Positions 33,466 through 45,726 of a stretch of 64,000 bases of DNA are shown piece by piece (position 1 is the stretch's first letter; the number at the start of each line of letters is the position of its first letter). Below the pieces are notes generated by a model. That model did not search any database and was not told where the DNA came from. It was given only the letters and a program-made list of their open reading frames with translations. The stretch is from Dysidea avara. Taxonomy: Eukaryota > Porifera > Demospongiae > Dictyoceratida > Dysideidae. The stretch is from positions 33,790,973-33,854,972 of the forward strand of contig NC_089273.1 in assembly GCF_963678975.1 (NCBI RefSeq). Direction: 5' to 3'. Position numbers and translations under genes: made by a program.

Positions 33466-34850
33466 TTACTTACACAGTGGTGGATTAAAGTTGGTGAGTA
33501 CTGCACAAACAAAAAACACTTGATTTGCTGTGTCTATAAAAGATACTGGAAGAGCCCTATCAAATATGCGAAAATTTTTTAATTGTTCCATGGCTCGTTC
33601 CACATGAATGCGCAATGAAGCAATTCGCCTAGTCTCAACCAGCTCGGAATTACTTAGCTGCTCCTTTCCTTTCATAAAGTGAGGAATGTTTAATTTGACC
33701 TCTATTAAAGCCAAATCTTCTGCAATATCAAAGCCCCTATCAGCCATAACACTATCATTACTTTCCAACAGTTGCAACAAACCAGACTTTCTGGTGAGTT
33801 CCTTGTCTGAGATACTTCCAGGATAAAAATCTGACACAAATGTCACTACTCCAGATGGTGATATTCCTATCAAACCCTTGTAGGTATTATGGCTTTTATA
33901 CTTGGAATATGTCAGTTGTTGTAGTTCTGTGATTGCAGGTTGTTCAACAAAGATTTCTGTGGCATCCACAATAATTCTTGTGCAGGGATATTTCTCTTTA
34001 AAGGATTTAGGCATATTAAGTGACACAAGCTCTTTTGGAGGACAGAGTGGAATGTTTTTAAACTGAAAAAATAGAAAATTAATCCAGGTGTTGAAGATTC
34101 TGGAAACAGTAGGCTGTGATATACCAAACCGATTTGCTAAGTTTTGTTCAAATAGACCCAATTTTACACGTACTAACACAAGAAAAAATTTATTAAGTGG
34201 TGAAAGTGCTTGTGGTCTTCCTTTATTTGTCTTCTTATAATTCTCAGTAGATGTGCTACCCCAGTAGTTCAGTTTGTTAACACATGGACCCAAGAAATTA
34301 AAACAAACCATAAACATGTGTAATGACGAAAATCCAATGTAGAAATTAACTTTACTGTTATCATCCTGAATATTCTCCAGCCAAAAAAAATGTTTTTGTG
34401 TAATGTTTGGCAAGCTTACTCTGATTCTTGTAGTTTTCTGTTTGCTTCTGATAAGGTTTCCTCTAGTGTTTGAAGGTCTTGGCATGTTAGATCAGTGTTC
34501 ACTCCAATGTCATTATATTTAACTTCTTTGGGTTTTACTGCATTCTTCTTTTTTGTAATTAATGGGTGGCGAACAATTGGTCTGCATGGTGGTGGTACTG
34601 TGACTCTGGTTGGTAATTCTGGTTACTTTAAAGTTGGATATTCATTATTGTGCAAACGCCTTCTTTTTGCATTTTTAAAATGGTCACTACAAATTCTGGT
34701 GGAAGTGTTAATGGGTAAGTCAGATCTACCTATTTTATGTACCCATACTTTCAGCAGTTTTTTGTTGTGCAGTGGTAAACCAAAATAGCTGACGTTGGTT
34801 TCACGGGTTGACCTGTTGCTACACTCAGGAACAGCACAGGAATTAACCAT
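33466..34850 (-). pseudogene. THAP-DDE transposase of ISL2EU
   Basis: The N-terminal THAP zinc-finger domain (34850-34623; CAVPECSNRS, W, then ICSDHF) would bind the terminal repeats. After a TAA at 34623-34625 the frame continues through a linker (GVNTDLTCQDLQTLEE). A one-base shift near 34430 leads into a 339-codon open block with a DDE_Tnp_4 core. Numbered from its own Met: D174 (IIVDATEIF), D249 (MADRGF) and E296 (IHVERAM), with a helix-turn-helix-like ANRFGISQPTVSRIF at 117-131. The catalytic triad is intact. One stop and one shift separate THAP from catalysis, so it is broken but recently so. Confidence 0.88.
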
Positions 34851-34994
34851 AATTCACTATAGGTACCCAGGAGCAGTAGTATAAACTATATCTTCACAAG
34901 AGTACTATGTCTTGCTACACAATAGCTACGCCAGTTAATATGTTCAGTGTGAGCCACTACACAAGTGACTTGCCAACAAATTAGTCGCTATGCC

Positions 34995-35194
34995 ACTTGC
35001 CAACAAATTAGTCAGCTGGTGTTCTGATTACAACCTTGTTCAAAACTGCTGTCCAGTACAAGCAAAGCACTACTAACTACACGAAAACACTGTCAACTAC
35101 ACCTTGACAACAAAACAGTAATTACGCGATTTAATGCCCATGCCCTCTGTGCCGTATTTTCTAATTACACATTTTTAATAAATGAATATGTGCC
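34995..35194. repeat. ISL2EU right terminal inverted repeat
   Basis: 200 bp, the inverse of 30919-31104. Includes a small internal duplication of ACTTGCCAACAAATTAGTC (34970-35011 region) and ends GAATATGTGCC before the AT duplication. Confidence 0.85.
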
Positions 35195-35333
35195 ATTGTA
35201 GCCATGGCATGAAATACAAAAGCAAAGAAAATTACTAGTGTTGAACAGACATTTGCATATTGGACTTAAATAACATGCACACTTCAACATCTCATAGTTA
35301 TACCAGGAGATTATAAGCGCCACAAAGCAAAGG

Positions 35334-36480
35334 AGCATGACTCACATCTCTAACAGCCACTACAACCTCTATGACTACTACAATCGCTACATTCTCTACA
35401 ACCTCTGTAACCAATACAACATTCACTGTGAAAAAGGTGGGATATAAGATGGTATTTCCAGTGGCTTATTGAATACAAATAAGCCTTAATATAAACCCTG
35501 TATTATACTCATGTTATAATGCATACTATACTATTACATATATGGTTTCAGTTTATTTACTACATTACCTGAAATAGTTTATATCGAATATAATACCCAC
35601 ACTATACCACCACATATATGGTTTCAGTATGTTTAACACATTAACTAAAGCCTTACAAGAGACTGTTAGTATAATACAGGTTATACCAAGCTTTTTGTAT
35701 TCAATAAGCCACTGGAAATACTATCTTATATCCCTCTTTTTTCACAGTGATTAACACCTGTAACTACTGCAACCAGTACAACCACTACAACTATACTACA
35801 ACCAGTCGAAAAACTACAACCAGTCGAAAAACTACAACCAGTACAGTTACTACAACCAGTACAACCACCACTACAACCAGTGCAACCACTACAACTACTA
35901 CAACTGCTATAACTACTACAACCACTACTACAAAACCAGTACAACCAGTACAACTACTACAACCACTACAACCACTGCAACCACTACAACTACTATAATC
36001 ACTACAAGCAGTACAACCACTACAACTATACTACAACCACTACATACAACTACTACAACCAGTACAACCACTGCATACAACTACTACAACCAGTACAACC
36101 ACTGCAACCGCTACAACTATACCACAACCACTACAACCACCACAACTACTACAACCACTGCAACTGCTACAGCCACTTTAACCAGTACAGCTATTACAAC
36201 CACTGCAACCACTACAACTACTACAACACTATCACTACTACAACCAGTACAACCACTGCAACCACTACAACCAGTACATCCACTGCAACCACTACAACCA
36301 CTGCAACCACTACAACTTCTACAACCACTGTAACCACTACAACCAGTGCAACTACTACAGCTATACTACAACCAGTACAACCACTACAACTATTACAACT
36401 GCTACAACTACTACAACTACTGCAACCACTGTAACTACTACAAAACCACTACAACCAGTACAATCACTGCAAGCACACAA
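35334..36480. repeat. ACAACC-type simple repeat tract
   Basis: Long degenerate array of CTACAACCA, GTACAACCACTACAACC and CTGCAACCACT units, interrupted by a 326-bp inverted-repeat element at 35424-35749. It is open for short distances in several frames, but the peptides are poly-Thr or Gly/Cys/Ser-rich and not credible as proteins. Confidence 0.9.
35424..35749. mobile_element. Inverted-repeat element inside the simple repeat
   Basis: The arms start CACTGTGAAAAA and continue GGGATATAAGATGGTATTTC; the inverse ends at 35749 (TTTTTTCACAGTG). Both sides are flanked by ATT, a possible 3-bp duplication. Two CACATATATGGTTTCAGT-like phrases lie inside. No coding sequence; a MITE of uncertain superfamily. 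Confidence 0.75.
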
Positions 36481-38152
36481 CTACTATAACCTCTACTATT
36501 ACTACATGCTGTACAGATTTGCATCAGTACACTTGTAATTATAAATACAGTATATAAATATGTACGTAATTCATACTTCGTGAGTTTTACATGAAGAAAC
36601 AACCACATATGTACTAATGGCAAACACTTCAAGACACAATAGAGGAGTGATATATGTATAGCTAGATGTCTGCGGACGGACAAATACAGTTTGATGGCTA
36701 TGTCAACAGAATAGAGTGCAGTAGAGGTTTGAAGAACACAAGGATGCACCTGTGACAATTTTAAATTCTTTTAAACACAGCATTTAAATCCTGCTAAAAG
36801 TGTCACAATCAAAATTAGTGCATAAGCGAACGTACTGCATTCATTCAACAGTTCAAAGGGTGCATTATGCAAATGACAAGCAAAGTTAGAATTTTGCACA
36901 TGCACAACTTGCTTATATTAGCAAGCAGAAGACAAGAATCTGACTGCTCATCACCTTATGAACAGTTTTCGCCGTGGGCAGTTACACATGAAACACTAGA
37001 AAGTAATGGAAGGAGGTTGTCCGCGAAGCCATTAGGTGTCTGACAAGCCAATTAGCTCATGTCCCACGAGTGACCACACCTACTGATAATCACGAAGTAC
37101 AGTTGGGACAAGCTGTAGAGGAAGGACATTCGTGAGTTGTGTACTGCTGTAAGGTTTATAAACAGCAGCTACATCTTGTTGTGTGCTGCCATATCTTGTT
37201 AAAAAGACACACAATAGTGTCGACGTGAAAAACTCCATTTGCCAAAGGGAGCCACAACAACGGCTATTGTTTAATGAATTAAGCTAGTACAATACACTCA
37301 AAATTATGCCACCTGCATAATATCTAGCTAACTGTAGCTATAGCTATATACAATGCTCACCAAATTAAAGCTTTGAATGGTGCACTCAAACCAATCAACA
37401 TTCGTTTATGCACTAATCAAAATACAGCAGCCTACCGGAACAAAACTGGCTATTGAAATCGTTATTGTCAAAGTTTCTAAGGGTTGGGTTGTCTTTACAG
37501 TAAGAGTTCTAAAAGATCCTAATCTCACTTGAAAATAGCTCATAACCGGATGAAATACTTAATTATCCATAATTACATGGGATAGCCACTAAAAATTACA
37601 ACTAATTAAACAAAGGAATAATTGAGGTGGAACTATACTTGTCTCAAGGACATACAACATGATAATATTCCTAACCCCCAGTACGGGATCCATAGGGGGT
37701 TGTAGAGGGTTATATGGGGGTTCACCTACAAAGTTACCTTCAGTAGTGGAGCTTTTGACACAAGCATTTTTTGTAGCAATCAAATTGTGTAGCTATATTT
37801 AGATAAATCACGTGACGTTGACCTGGAGCCAAACCTTAATGTGATTTCAAACCTTAACCTTAATGTGATCATGGAGTGGGGATATACCTCAGGGAATATA
37901 GGGGTAGGTAGGGGATTAGACAAACACTTAGTCCCCATAGTGGGGTTATTGCTCTTGCAGGGTGTCAAATCTCCACCTTGTTCCCACATGGCCCGTACGG
38001 GCGGTAGAACCTAACATTGATAGGTGCATAAGTATCAAGATTCAAGTAGTACATTCATAAACATAGTTGATAATTTAAAAGAAAAATGGTGAGCTCAAGG
38101 AGAGATTTAATGTATCTTAGGTTCCCTGGGCTAGTGGTAAGTACATCGTATA
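36481..38152. other. Intergenic, no gene seen
   Basis: No open frame with a recognisable motif. A short inverted pair (TGTGACAATTTT near 36750 and AAAAGTGTCACA near 36800) may be a very small MITE relic. Confidence 0.4.
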
Positions 38153-38478
38153 CAGGGGCGGATCCAGACTATTAAAAAGGGGGGTTTCATTTTTGGAATT
38201 GCAACTTCAGCCTAGCTGTAAGTTGAAGACCAAAAAAGAAAAAAAAGGTCATCACCTACTGACAACAGCTGCCCCTCACCATAGATACCTTTACTAACTA
38301 CATTTCCTTATTTATATCTAGATACATAACTTGCTACACTGCTCCTCAAAAGACTACTGTGACTGCTCTATTAGAGTATATCGATTTGACTGCTCTATTA
38401 GAGTATCTCGAGTAAGAGAGGCTCTTTCAAAAGAGGGGTTCCATGGAACCCTTGGAACCCCCTCTGGATCCGCCCCTA
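38153..38478. mobile_element. CAGGGG-ended MITE with paired short motifs
   Basis: The left end CAGGGGCGGATCCAGA and right end GGATCCGCCCCT are inverted. About 325 bp, non-coding. Near its right end two copies of the GACTGCTCTATTAGAGTAT motif lie in direct tandem (38361 and 38388). No clean target duplication was found. Confidence 0.75.
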
Positions 38479-39089
38479 GTACAGGTTCTGCTTTCTGTGC
38501 AAACCCTCCAGTATCCAACTGGCAGCTAGACTTCCAGGTGTGAAGAACGTATTAAAGTAACTTGATTCAGGCACTGATACGGTGTGTGAGTGTGTGTGAA
38601 ATCTCACCTTCATCATTTTCGTCGTTAATCACCATGTACCAGTCTGAGTCCCTGCAATTACCGCCAAACAAGAAGGAGACTATTTTTCACGTGGCACAAG
38701 TACGCATTAGTGAGGTTTCCGGAGTTACGTAATTTTGTAGTTACAATATAATCACGTGATCCCGTTGGAGTCAGTACATAACGAAAGCGTTAGTAAACCT
38801 CTACGAAGAATGAATACCGCATGTAGCATTCCATTCCAAGTCATAAATAGGATTCCAGCAACACAGAATCTTTCCTGTACGGATGTTGTGACTCCTAAAG
38901 AATGCAGGAGACTGAGAAGGATGATCAAATTGAACGGTGCATTGGCTGCATGCAGCCTCACATATGAATTTCACAAACTCCTACTCGTTGCGAAGTTATA
39001 ACTAGCTAGCTATATAACATAAAATATGGTGTTTAATATCTATATATATTTTTTTAAATCTATAATGCTGATATTTTAAGAGTGAAGTC
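38479..39089. other. Upstream region of the sulfotransferase-like gene
   Basis: Contains a short plus-strand frame (38756-39001, e.g. VTPKECRRLRRMIKLNGALA) of unknown meaning. An AT-rich stretch with CTATATATAT near 39040 could serve as a core promoter. No conserved regulatory site can be named. Confidence 0.35.
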
Positions 39090-40094
39090 ATGAGGCAGGT
39101 CTTATCAATGGCTCAATCAATTCCCGGTTTATTCGTGATCTTTATCGCAACAGTAAGCTTACTAGCGTGGTATCATTTCCTAAATCCAGAAGAACTGCAG
39201 TATGGAACCCGATTAGCCACACCACCACTGAAGATGCCTAAACAAGACAAAGATTTGAAATGGATGCCAAATAGTGGCAGTAGCTCACAAAGCCCACTTT
39301 TTTATTTTGTGAAGTCAGCTTCAAGTCAGCTTCATCCTGGCGGTAACGACAGTACCGGTGAGACCACCGTGTCTTGTACGAGTAATTATAGGAAATCGCA
39401 GCTTCCTTCGTCTGTCATTGAAAACGCTAAAACTTTTGTGTTTTTTGTTGGACACGGTCGTAGTGGATCTAGCATCATTGGTAGTATGCTAGATAGTCAT
39501 CCGCACATGATCATAGCTTATCAGTCGCACATTTTACAAGACATCCTCAAGAATCCAGAGGTTCCTACCAAATCATTTATATTCAACAAAATTTGGAAAA
39601 CATCATGCTACATGACTGTGACGACAGGAAGGAAAGAAACATATAAGGATAGCAAGAAGAATTATACTCTCTTTTTTGACGGACTGTATCAAGGTAAATA
39701 CAGCAATTACATTGATGTGATTGGTGACAAAGAAGCAGGAAAAATAAGTGGAATATTTATGAAAGATCCAGATCAATTTCAAACTATGCTTAGTAAGTTA
39801 CAGGCAGCTGTTAATATTCCTATTAAAGTAATTCATCCAATCCGAAATCCATTTGATAATATTGCAACTTTTCTTTTATATAAGTTAAACCGGCACAATG
39901 ATACTGCAACTACAAAAACAAAACTGGGAAATCAAACAGTAGCAATTGATCTAAAAAAAATTGATGATGACATTGAAGATTACTTTCATCGCTACCAGGC
40001 TGCAGAAGAAGCAACCAAGATGTTCAACTTAGATACAATTAAGATACATAACAAGGATCTTGTGATGCATCCAAGAAAAACTATTGTCACCTAA
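39090..40094 (+). CDS. Type II membrane sulfotransferase-like protein, prematurely stopped
   Basis: The single-exon frame begins with ATG. A signal anchor (about residues 11-30, IPGLFVIFIATVSLLAWYHF) predicts a Golgi type II membrane protein. The 5'-phosphosulfate-binding-like loop is FFVGHGRSGSSIIGSML (118-134), and the 3'-phosphate-binding-like segment is VIHPIRNPFDNIATF (247-261). Its likely reaction is sulfate transfer from PAPS to a glycan or other acceptor in the Golgi lumen. The frame stops at TAA 40092-40094 after 334 codons. The same frame then continues 58 codons (CEFLGIRC, KMFSEVSRTRYRIQW, LLRYDF) to a TAG at 40269-40271, and this tail resembles the normal end of such proteins. It is therefore either a recent pseudogene, a nonsense allele or a base error. 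The family is inferred from motifs; the substrate is unknown. Confidence 0.75.
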   Translation: MRQVLSMAQSIPGLFVIFIATVSLLAWYHFLNPEELQYGTRLATPPLKMPKQDKDLKWMPNSGSSSQSPLFYFVKSASSQLHPGGNDSTGETTVSCTSNYRKSQLPSSVIENAKTFVFFVGHGRSGSSIIGSMLDSHPHMIIAYQSHILQDILKNPEVPTKSFIFNKIWKTSCYMTVTTGRKETYKDSKKNYTLFFDGLYQGKYSNYIDVIGDKEAGKISGIFMKDPDQFQTMLSKLQAAVNIPIKVIHPIRNPFDNIATFLLYKLNRHNDTATTKTKLGNQTVAIDLKKIDDDIEDYFHRYQAAEEATKMFNLDTIKIHNKDLVMHPRKTIVT

Positions 40095-40271
40095 TGTGAA
40101 TTTTTGGGAATACGTTGTTCTGATGATTATATTGAACAGTGTAGCAACAAAATGTTCAGTGAAGTGTCTCGAACACGTTACAGGATTCAGTGGAAAGACT
40201 ATCAGATTACAAATGTAATGAAAAACATACAAAAATTTCCTAGCTTGTTAAGATATGATTTCAATTCATAG

Positions 40272-40744
40272 CCATATAAAATGTGTACCACAAAAATGTG
40301 TACAACCATGTAAAATCATTATACAACAAGGTAGAATTATAAACTTGCAAAAGTTATAAAATCACCTGCCTACATATATTACTAACTGCTTTATAGTGTT
40401 CCATTTTTATGATTTACTATCTTATTGTGATTTTTGGATATAGGGGCAGATCCAGGATTTTGCTAAGGGGACATACAGGTAGACGTCAATCCAGTGTGCT
40501 TTGAAATGCGAAGCATTAATGTTCTGAGATTGAATTTAGTGGCAATTTTGACTAAAATTTGTTGATATGTAGTTCGACACTGGAAGTATAATACTGTAGT
40601 ATAGCAACTGGATTTAAGTAGGCTTCTCCCTAAGGAAAGTTTGACAAATTTAACATTGTGAGATGGATTTAGGTGGCAGTTATGACTGAAATTATAATGA
40701 TTGCAGCCATTGTATGCACTGTTTAAATTTGGGTGTTGAAACAG
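40272..40744. other. 3' flank with one end of a MITE
   Basis: GGGGCAGATCCAGGATTTTG at 40443 resembles the left end of the CAGGGG-ended family, but no matching right end was found nearby. TGAAACAG at 40737-40744 is the left flank duplication of the next element. Confidence 0.5.
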
Positions 40745-41675
40745 CAGTGGCGTATCTAGACTTCTTACTTCACCCGGGCACTGGGTGGGCAAGCCACTCA
40801 GCCACATACACACGCCCATCTTCATATGGACATCAATATAACATCTAAAATGTGTTGTGCATCACATTGTGCTATACCTACACTAACTGCATGAAAAATA
40901 GCTAATATCACTAGACACAAACGTTGACTACTATCGTCTTCTTCACACGTACAATGCAGCAATGCATAATACTCGAGACTTGGATTTAAAGTACCAGGCG
41001 CTTATACGATCACGTGACAACTGTGGACTAAAGTAGTCAACCTACAAATAGAATAAATGAAAACAATGACTAAACAAGTACTCATACCTTTGGACTAGTC
41101 AGTAGCTAGCTATCATCTACCAAGGCATCACACAGCCATATGGGGTGTATGTCTCAAAACTTGCATCTGAATTTTGAAATTGACTTAATCTTGAATGGAC
41201 GCTATTCACCACACCAGGAAACACCCAGTCCTTGTCACGATGTTGCAGTTCGTAGTCACGTGATCGTCTTTCTATTAAGTGCCTTACATTGGAAATACCA
41301 CAATCGAAACCAATTCAAGATCGCCATTTCCCTTCTGGAAAGAAAAGCTTGATTGACGTGGATCAGCGTTTCGTAAGTATTCTTTACAATCATTAATGTT
41401 TCGTGGTTATTCAACACTGATAGTGAAAAGCCTTTACCAGGGCACAAGTCAAATTAACCAGGGCCCAGGCCCCGGCCAATTTTTTTGGGGGGCCCACTTC
41501 TGACTTAGAAAATTTTTCTCATTTGGTGAACTTAACGTTTTTGTTTGTTTTACGTAAAGTCACATTACTCAGGGGGTTGGTGAATCTCGGGGACAAAACC
41601 CTCGAATCAACCCAGCTGGGTTCCTCGGGGTTCTTCTTCTCAAGTGATGTAGCGAAGTCAAGGAGCAAATTATAC

Positions 41676-42469
41676 TATAGATATTAGAGTACACGGATTA
41701 GAAACTAGCGCGTGCCCTGAAACACTCCGCCGTTGGTGAATTCATGAGGCCAAAATAGTGTCTTCTGCTCTGGACTACTTTCTACGGGCGTGGAGTATTT
41801 CATGACAATCTCTTTAAGTACTAGGCAAACTCTTATTGTAAGTCTTGTTGTGAGTTTTTGCCGCCATCAATCATTTTAATCTCAGTTGACACAATATTTT
41901 TGTGTACCTGTTGTGTTCATGGTAAGTTAACTTTCGACTGGCAAACAATGCCACAGTAGCCCTAAAGTAACATAGTTTTGCATGGTGTACTTCATTTTAT
42001 TATTCCGCTTGATTAATGCCCTTTGGCAGTCTCATCTCGGTTCTTTAAAATACTACTCCATGATTTATCAACTTCAACACAAGCGCTGTTATGCGAGAAA
42101 CATCTTTCAGTGGTACTGTGCAAAACTTCAAAGTATTGCGAAGACTTCAGCACTATTTCCCCAGTGGAAATAGACTTCTGTTCTTCGTAACAGGTAGACA
42201 AAAAACGGAGGTACCCATTGATGATCAAAATCGTAAATGGCGATGAAAACCACCCAAGACGATTAAACAACAGAAGCCAGAAGCATTAAAAGTCTTGTAC
42301 ATCAACTACAATACCACAAGGTGGTTGAAATCAACTGTAAGACGACTAAACCACAAACTGCCATCCTATCCGCATGGATTTAATCAATACCGAGGAGTGC
42401 TTCAACCACAATCAATGGTAGATATACATGGCGCGCTCGGTTGCCTATCCCTTCTCTCTAATATCTATG
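41676..42469. mobile_element. Insertion in the left arm only
   Basis: Absent from the matching right arm. The ends TATAGATATTAGAG and the inverse of CATAGATATTAGAG form a 14-bp inverted repeat. ATTATAC flanks both sides (41669-41675 and 42470-42476), a 7-8 bp duplication. The 794-bp interior has no recognisable protein. It postdates formation of the palindrome. Confidence 0.8.
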
Positions 42470-43676
42470 ATTATACAGGCAGCTAGTCTTACTAGGTGAA
42501 AATTTCCTTTGCCATCTCACAACACACGAGATGACTGAAACAGATTCGCCATGGGCTGAACTTGCTGGGAGTGGAGGAAATGAAGGCTATAAGAACATGA
42601 AATAGTGAACATTGAGTATATCTATATGGTATGATAGTGTAAACTGCAATTGTTGGTTAGTTGGATTTCCTGAGACTACATGAGTATCTATCTTCATTTG
42701 ATATGCCAGTATGTCAGTCATTCAGTGTCCAGTTCAGCTCAGCTTGGTGACCCCACAAGTTAGTCTCGTGTAGCCAGACCCTTTCTTTTGTGTGGGGGCG
42801 GGCCTATCCCGAGATTGTGGGGATTCTATTGCACAGCTTCCGCATTGTTTGTGGGTGCGAATGACATGTTTTGTTAACCGTTGCATCATTTGCATCCTGT
42901 TGCCACAGATATAAAGCTTGATCTGCATCATTTGTGTTCTATTACCATAGCTACTGCTTTTATATCTGTGGCAACAAGATTCAAATGGTGCAATGGTTAG
43001 CAAAACACGTCATTCGCACCCACAAACAATCTGGAAGCTGCACAGTAGAATCCCCACTATTTCGGGATAGGCCAACGATGATGCTATACTATGTTCACCA
43101 GACCCTTTTCTTTCCCTGCCCCCACACAAAAGAAAGGAAAGGACCTGGCTATGCGAGACTACCCACAAATAGCACAGCTAAGTTTGCATCATTTACTCAG
43201 GTGAATTGGCAGGGAAGCACTCATTTTTGTGGGCCCACTTTTGAGTTAGAAAATTTTTACATTATTTTTGTGAATTTACTGTTTTTGTTTGTTTTATGGA
43301 AGTCACATTGTTCAGGCATAGATTATGTATTCCCCACCTAGGGAATATAATAATCTATGGCTTGCCTTTTTCTAATCCTTTTAGCGTGCACATGCAGTAC
43401 TAGTTTCAGTAGTAGGTGTTCTAGAAGCAGTTCCGTTGGGAGCTATAACATATACCATCATTCTATTATAATCCAATACTATAGTGCTGCTGTGGTGAAG
43501 CTTTATGTTTACTAAAGGAGATTGGTCATGCATCATAACCCCGGGCATGTCTATGCTTGTATTACTGTATGCTAGAAGTAGTGCTGCTAATCACGTATTC
43601 GAATAATTGTTATGTGGTTGGCATATTTGATGACACAATGAGTGTTAATATTGCTGATTGTTTCAAATTGTCATAG

Positions 43677-44565
43677 GGATGCACTGGTATACAGCAGATG
43701 ACTTAGGAGACACTGGCAAAGACATGCTTCAAGGCAGGCATCTGATGACACAGCTGAAAGAGGAGCTAAGGAACGAAACGGGTATCACCAAATATCCGAG
43801 CTTAACCTTGCAGTGTAAGGGGGTGGGGCTAGACTGATGATAGTCATGTGAGACAGAGATAGTGTTTAGTGGTTTTCTACAATGTTGCAGGACAACTTGC
43901 TAATCTCAAAAACATTGTTGCTCCCAGAGCATCCTGCTACCAGTAACCCTAATGTGTAAATAGTCATTAGGGGGAGAGTAGTAAAGCTGTTACTAGTTGG
44001 TGGAACATTTCTTGATACTTGTAGCGGTGTGAAATTGTCTTTGTTGTTGTTGTTGTACAGGGGAATGTGTCACTGAAGGAACAACTAGAAGTAGCAAGTT
44101 AGAAGCCAGTGAGTATATAATCTGTTATTGTAACTTAACTTGGCTGGTCTCACTACAGTGTAGTGTATGGCAAACGGACCTTGATTTTGGGTCAAAATTT
44201 GTGGACTTTTTAAGTGGGTGGTTACGTTATGCAAGTCACACTTTGTTTACCACAAGGCTACACTGTACATGAGGAGGGAGAGGTGCACTAACAATGGACA
44301 GCAGTAAAAGTGGTCATCACACAAGGGGACACAGGTAAGAAGGTGCGTACTCTGTTGTCATGTGACATCGCATGAGCTTATATGACATCATCACAGGAAC
44401 TAGAAGACAAGATCAATCTGCTACAATAACTGGAAGAAGCTCAAAAGAAAGTTTTAATTAGCATTGACGTCTTTAAACTTTGAGCTATTCTGATTGGTTC
44501 TTAGGAAGAGAGAGCTAGTCAGGTACAACAGATGATGACTTGAATTAGACAGCAAAGAGAGGTAC
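43677..44565 (+). pseudogene. Exon-like fragments of a coiled-coil gene
   Basis: At least five segments begin at good acceptors and end at plausible donors: 43677-43781 (MHWYTADDLGDTG...LKEELRNET), about 44061-44108 (NVSLKEQLEVAS), about 44262-44330 (YTVHEEGEVH, then WTAVKVVITQGDT), about 44398-44460 (ELEDKINLL, LEEAQKKV) and about 44505-44562 (EERASQVQQ, IRQQRE). All but the first contain an in-frame stop. They are heptad-like and charged, so a coiled-coil protein is likely, family unknown. They lie only in the left arm and run in the same direction as the better-preserved exons at 45727-45951. Confidence 0.5.
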
Positions 44566-44637
44566 GTGATCTTATCATTTCTGTGTGATACAGTGGAACT
44601 TCTCTTCCTTTGTGCTGGTGTAAACTATAAATATAAT

Positions 44638-44888
44638 TGTGACCGGGCCTGCGAAAATAGGGCATGTGGGCACATGATTTTTGCCTACTTTTTAAAACTT
44701 TCATCATTTGTAACTTTTTGTATCAGTATGCTATGGCAATGCAATTTTGAGCATCTAGTAAGAATTTAATTGGCTTTATGATGCAACTAACTAAATACAA
44801 ATAAGCTGTTCCAGCACTGAGATATGACCTGTAGAGTGACGTGGTGTAGTTTGTGCCCACATGCCCTGTTTTCGCAGACCCAGTCACA
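44638..44888. mobile_element. MITE, TGTGACC family, copy 4
   Basis: 251 bp. Ends TGTGACCGGGCCTGCGAAAA and the inverse of TGTGACTGGGTCTGCGAAAA, both continuing through GGGCATGTGGGCAC. Flanked by AAT/ATT. Lies in the part of the giant element found only in the left arm. Confidence 0.8.
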
Positions 44889-45726
44889 ATTATTCTCACA
44901 CATATCTTGTATAGAGGGGTTCTGCTGTAGTATTTTGGGTGTTGTGTGGCTGTAATATAATGAGTGAACCCACTATGACAATTACGGTCATGAAGAGTTG
45001 TAAGACCACTTCAATATAGTGACCTTGTCAAGTATATAGGTCCCAAACACAACTGAGATGTACTTCATGACTTCATTTATAAGACCACCTCAATATACAG
45101 TAGTGACCGTGTCAAGTATATAGGTCCCAATTGGTGTCTAACTTAGTCCGTTGTTGGGACATGAAAACTCATGTACTGTATTAATGACCACTCCTATGAT
45201 ATGTTTATTGTGGCAGCAGTTGGTTTGTTAGTAGTGCTATTTAGGAAGGCTATGATAAAATAATTTTTTGTGGGTGTTTTCAACTATACTATAAGCTAAC
45301 AAAGCCATTGTCTAGCAAATCGTTTTGTGCAGCATATCGATACTGTTGCAACTGCTGTGATAAATCGCATGGTACAAAATAAAGGTGATATTGGGAACCA
45401 TTACTTGTGTAGTATCTTGTGAGGTCATGTGATCTTGTCACAGGTGTTGACTGTGGTATTTCATAATGAGATGAATTGTACGGCACTATCACCATTATGA
45501 CAACTTCAGAGACACTGGTATGATAAGTTGTGTGATTTTTTCACACAATCAGTTGTGCCACTCCGTTGTTAGGCAAGGTTAACATTACTGTGGACACCTC
45601 AACTAGTCCAACATGAAATGTAGCAACCCTGATTTATGTGACATGTTGCCATGGTGATAGATGTTGCAACACAAGGTTTGCATGACAACAGCATACTACT
45701 GTATCACATTTCCGCCATTGTAACAG

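Larger units (their letters stand above)
30919..35194. mobile_element. ISL2EU-type DNA transposon, full length but decayed
   Basis: A 4276-bp element with long terminal inverted repeats starting GGCACATATTCATTTATT on both sides, flanked by AT (30917-30918 and 35195-35196). It carries two convergent genes: a plus-strand SAP/SWIM/YqaJ-nuclease gene and a minus-strand THAP/DDE transposase gene. From recall, this gene pair with an AT duplication is the signature of the ISL2EU (IS4EU) superfamily. Both genes have stops and frameshifts, so the copy is probably no longer autonomous. Confidence 0.85.

Noticed and set aside
35726-35998. Cys/Ser/Gly-rich and poly-Thr frames in the ACAACC tract
   Set aside because: Simple-sequence translation; no unique sequence and no conserved boundaries.
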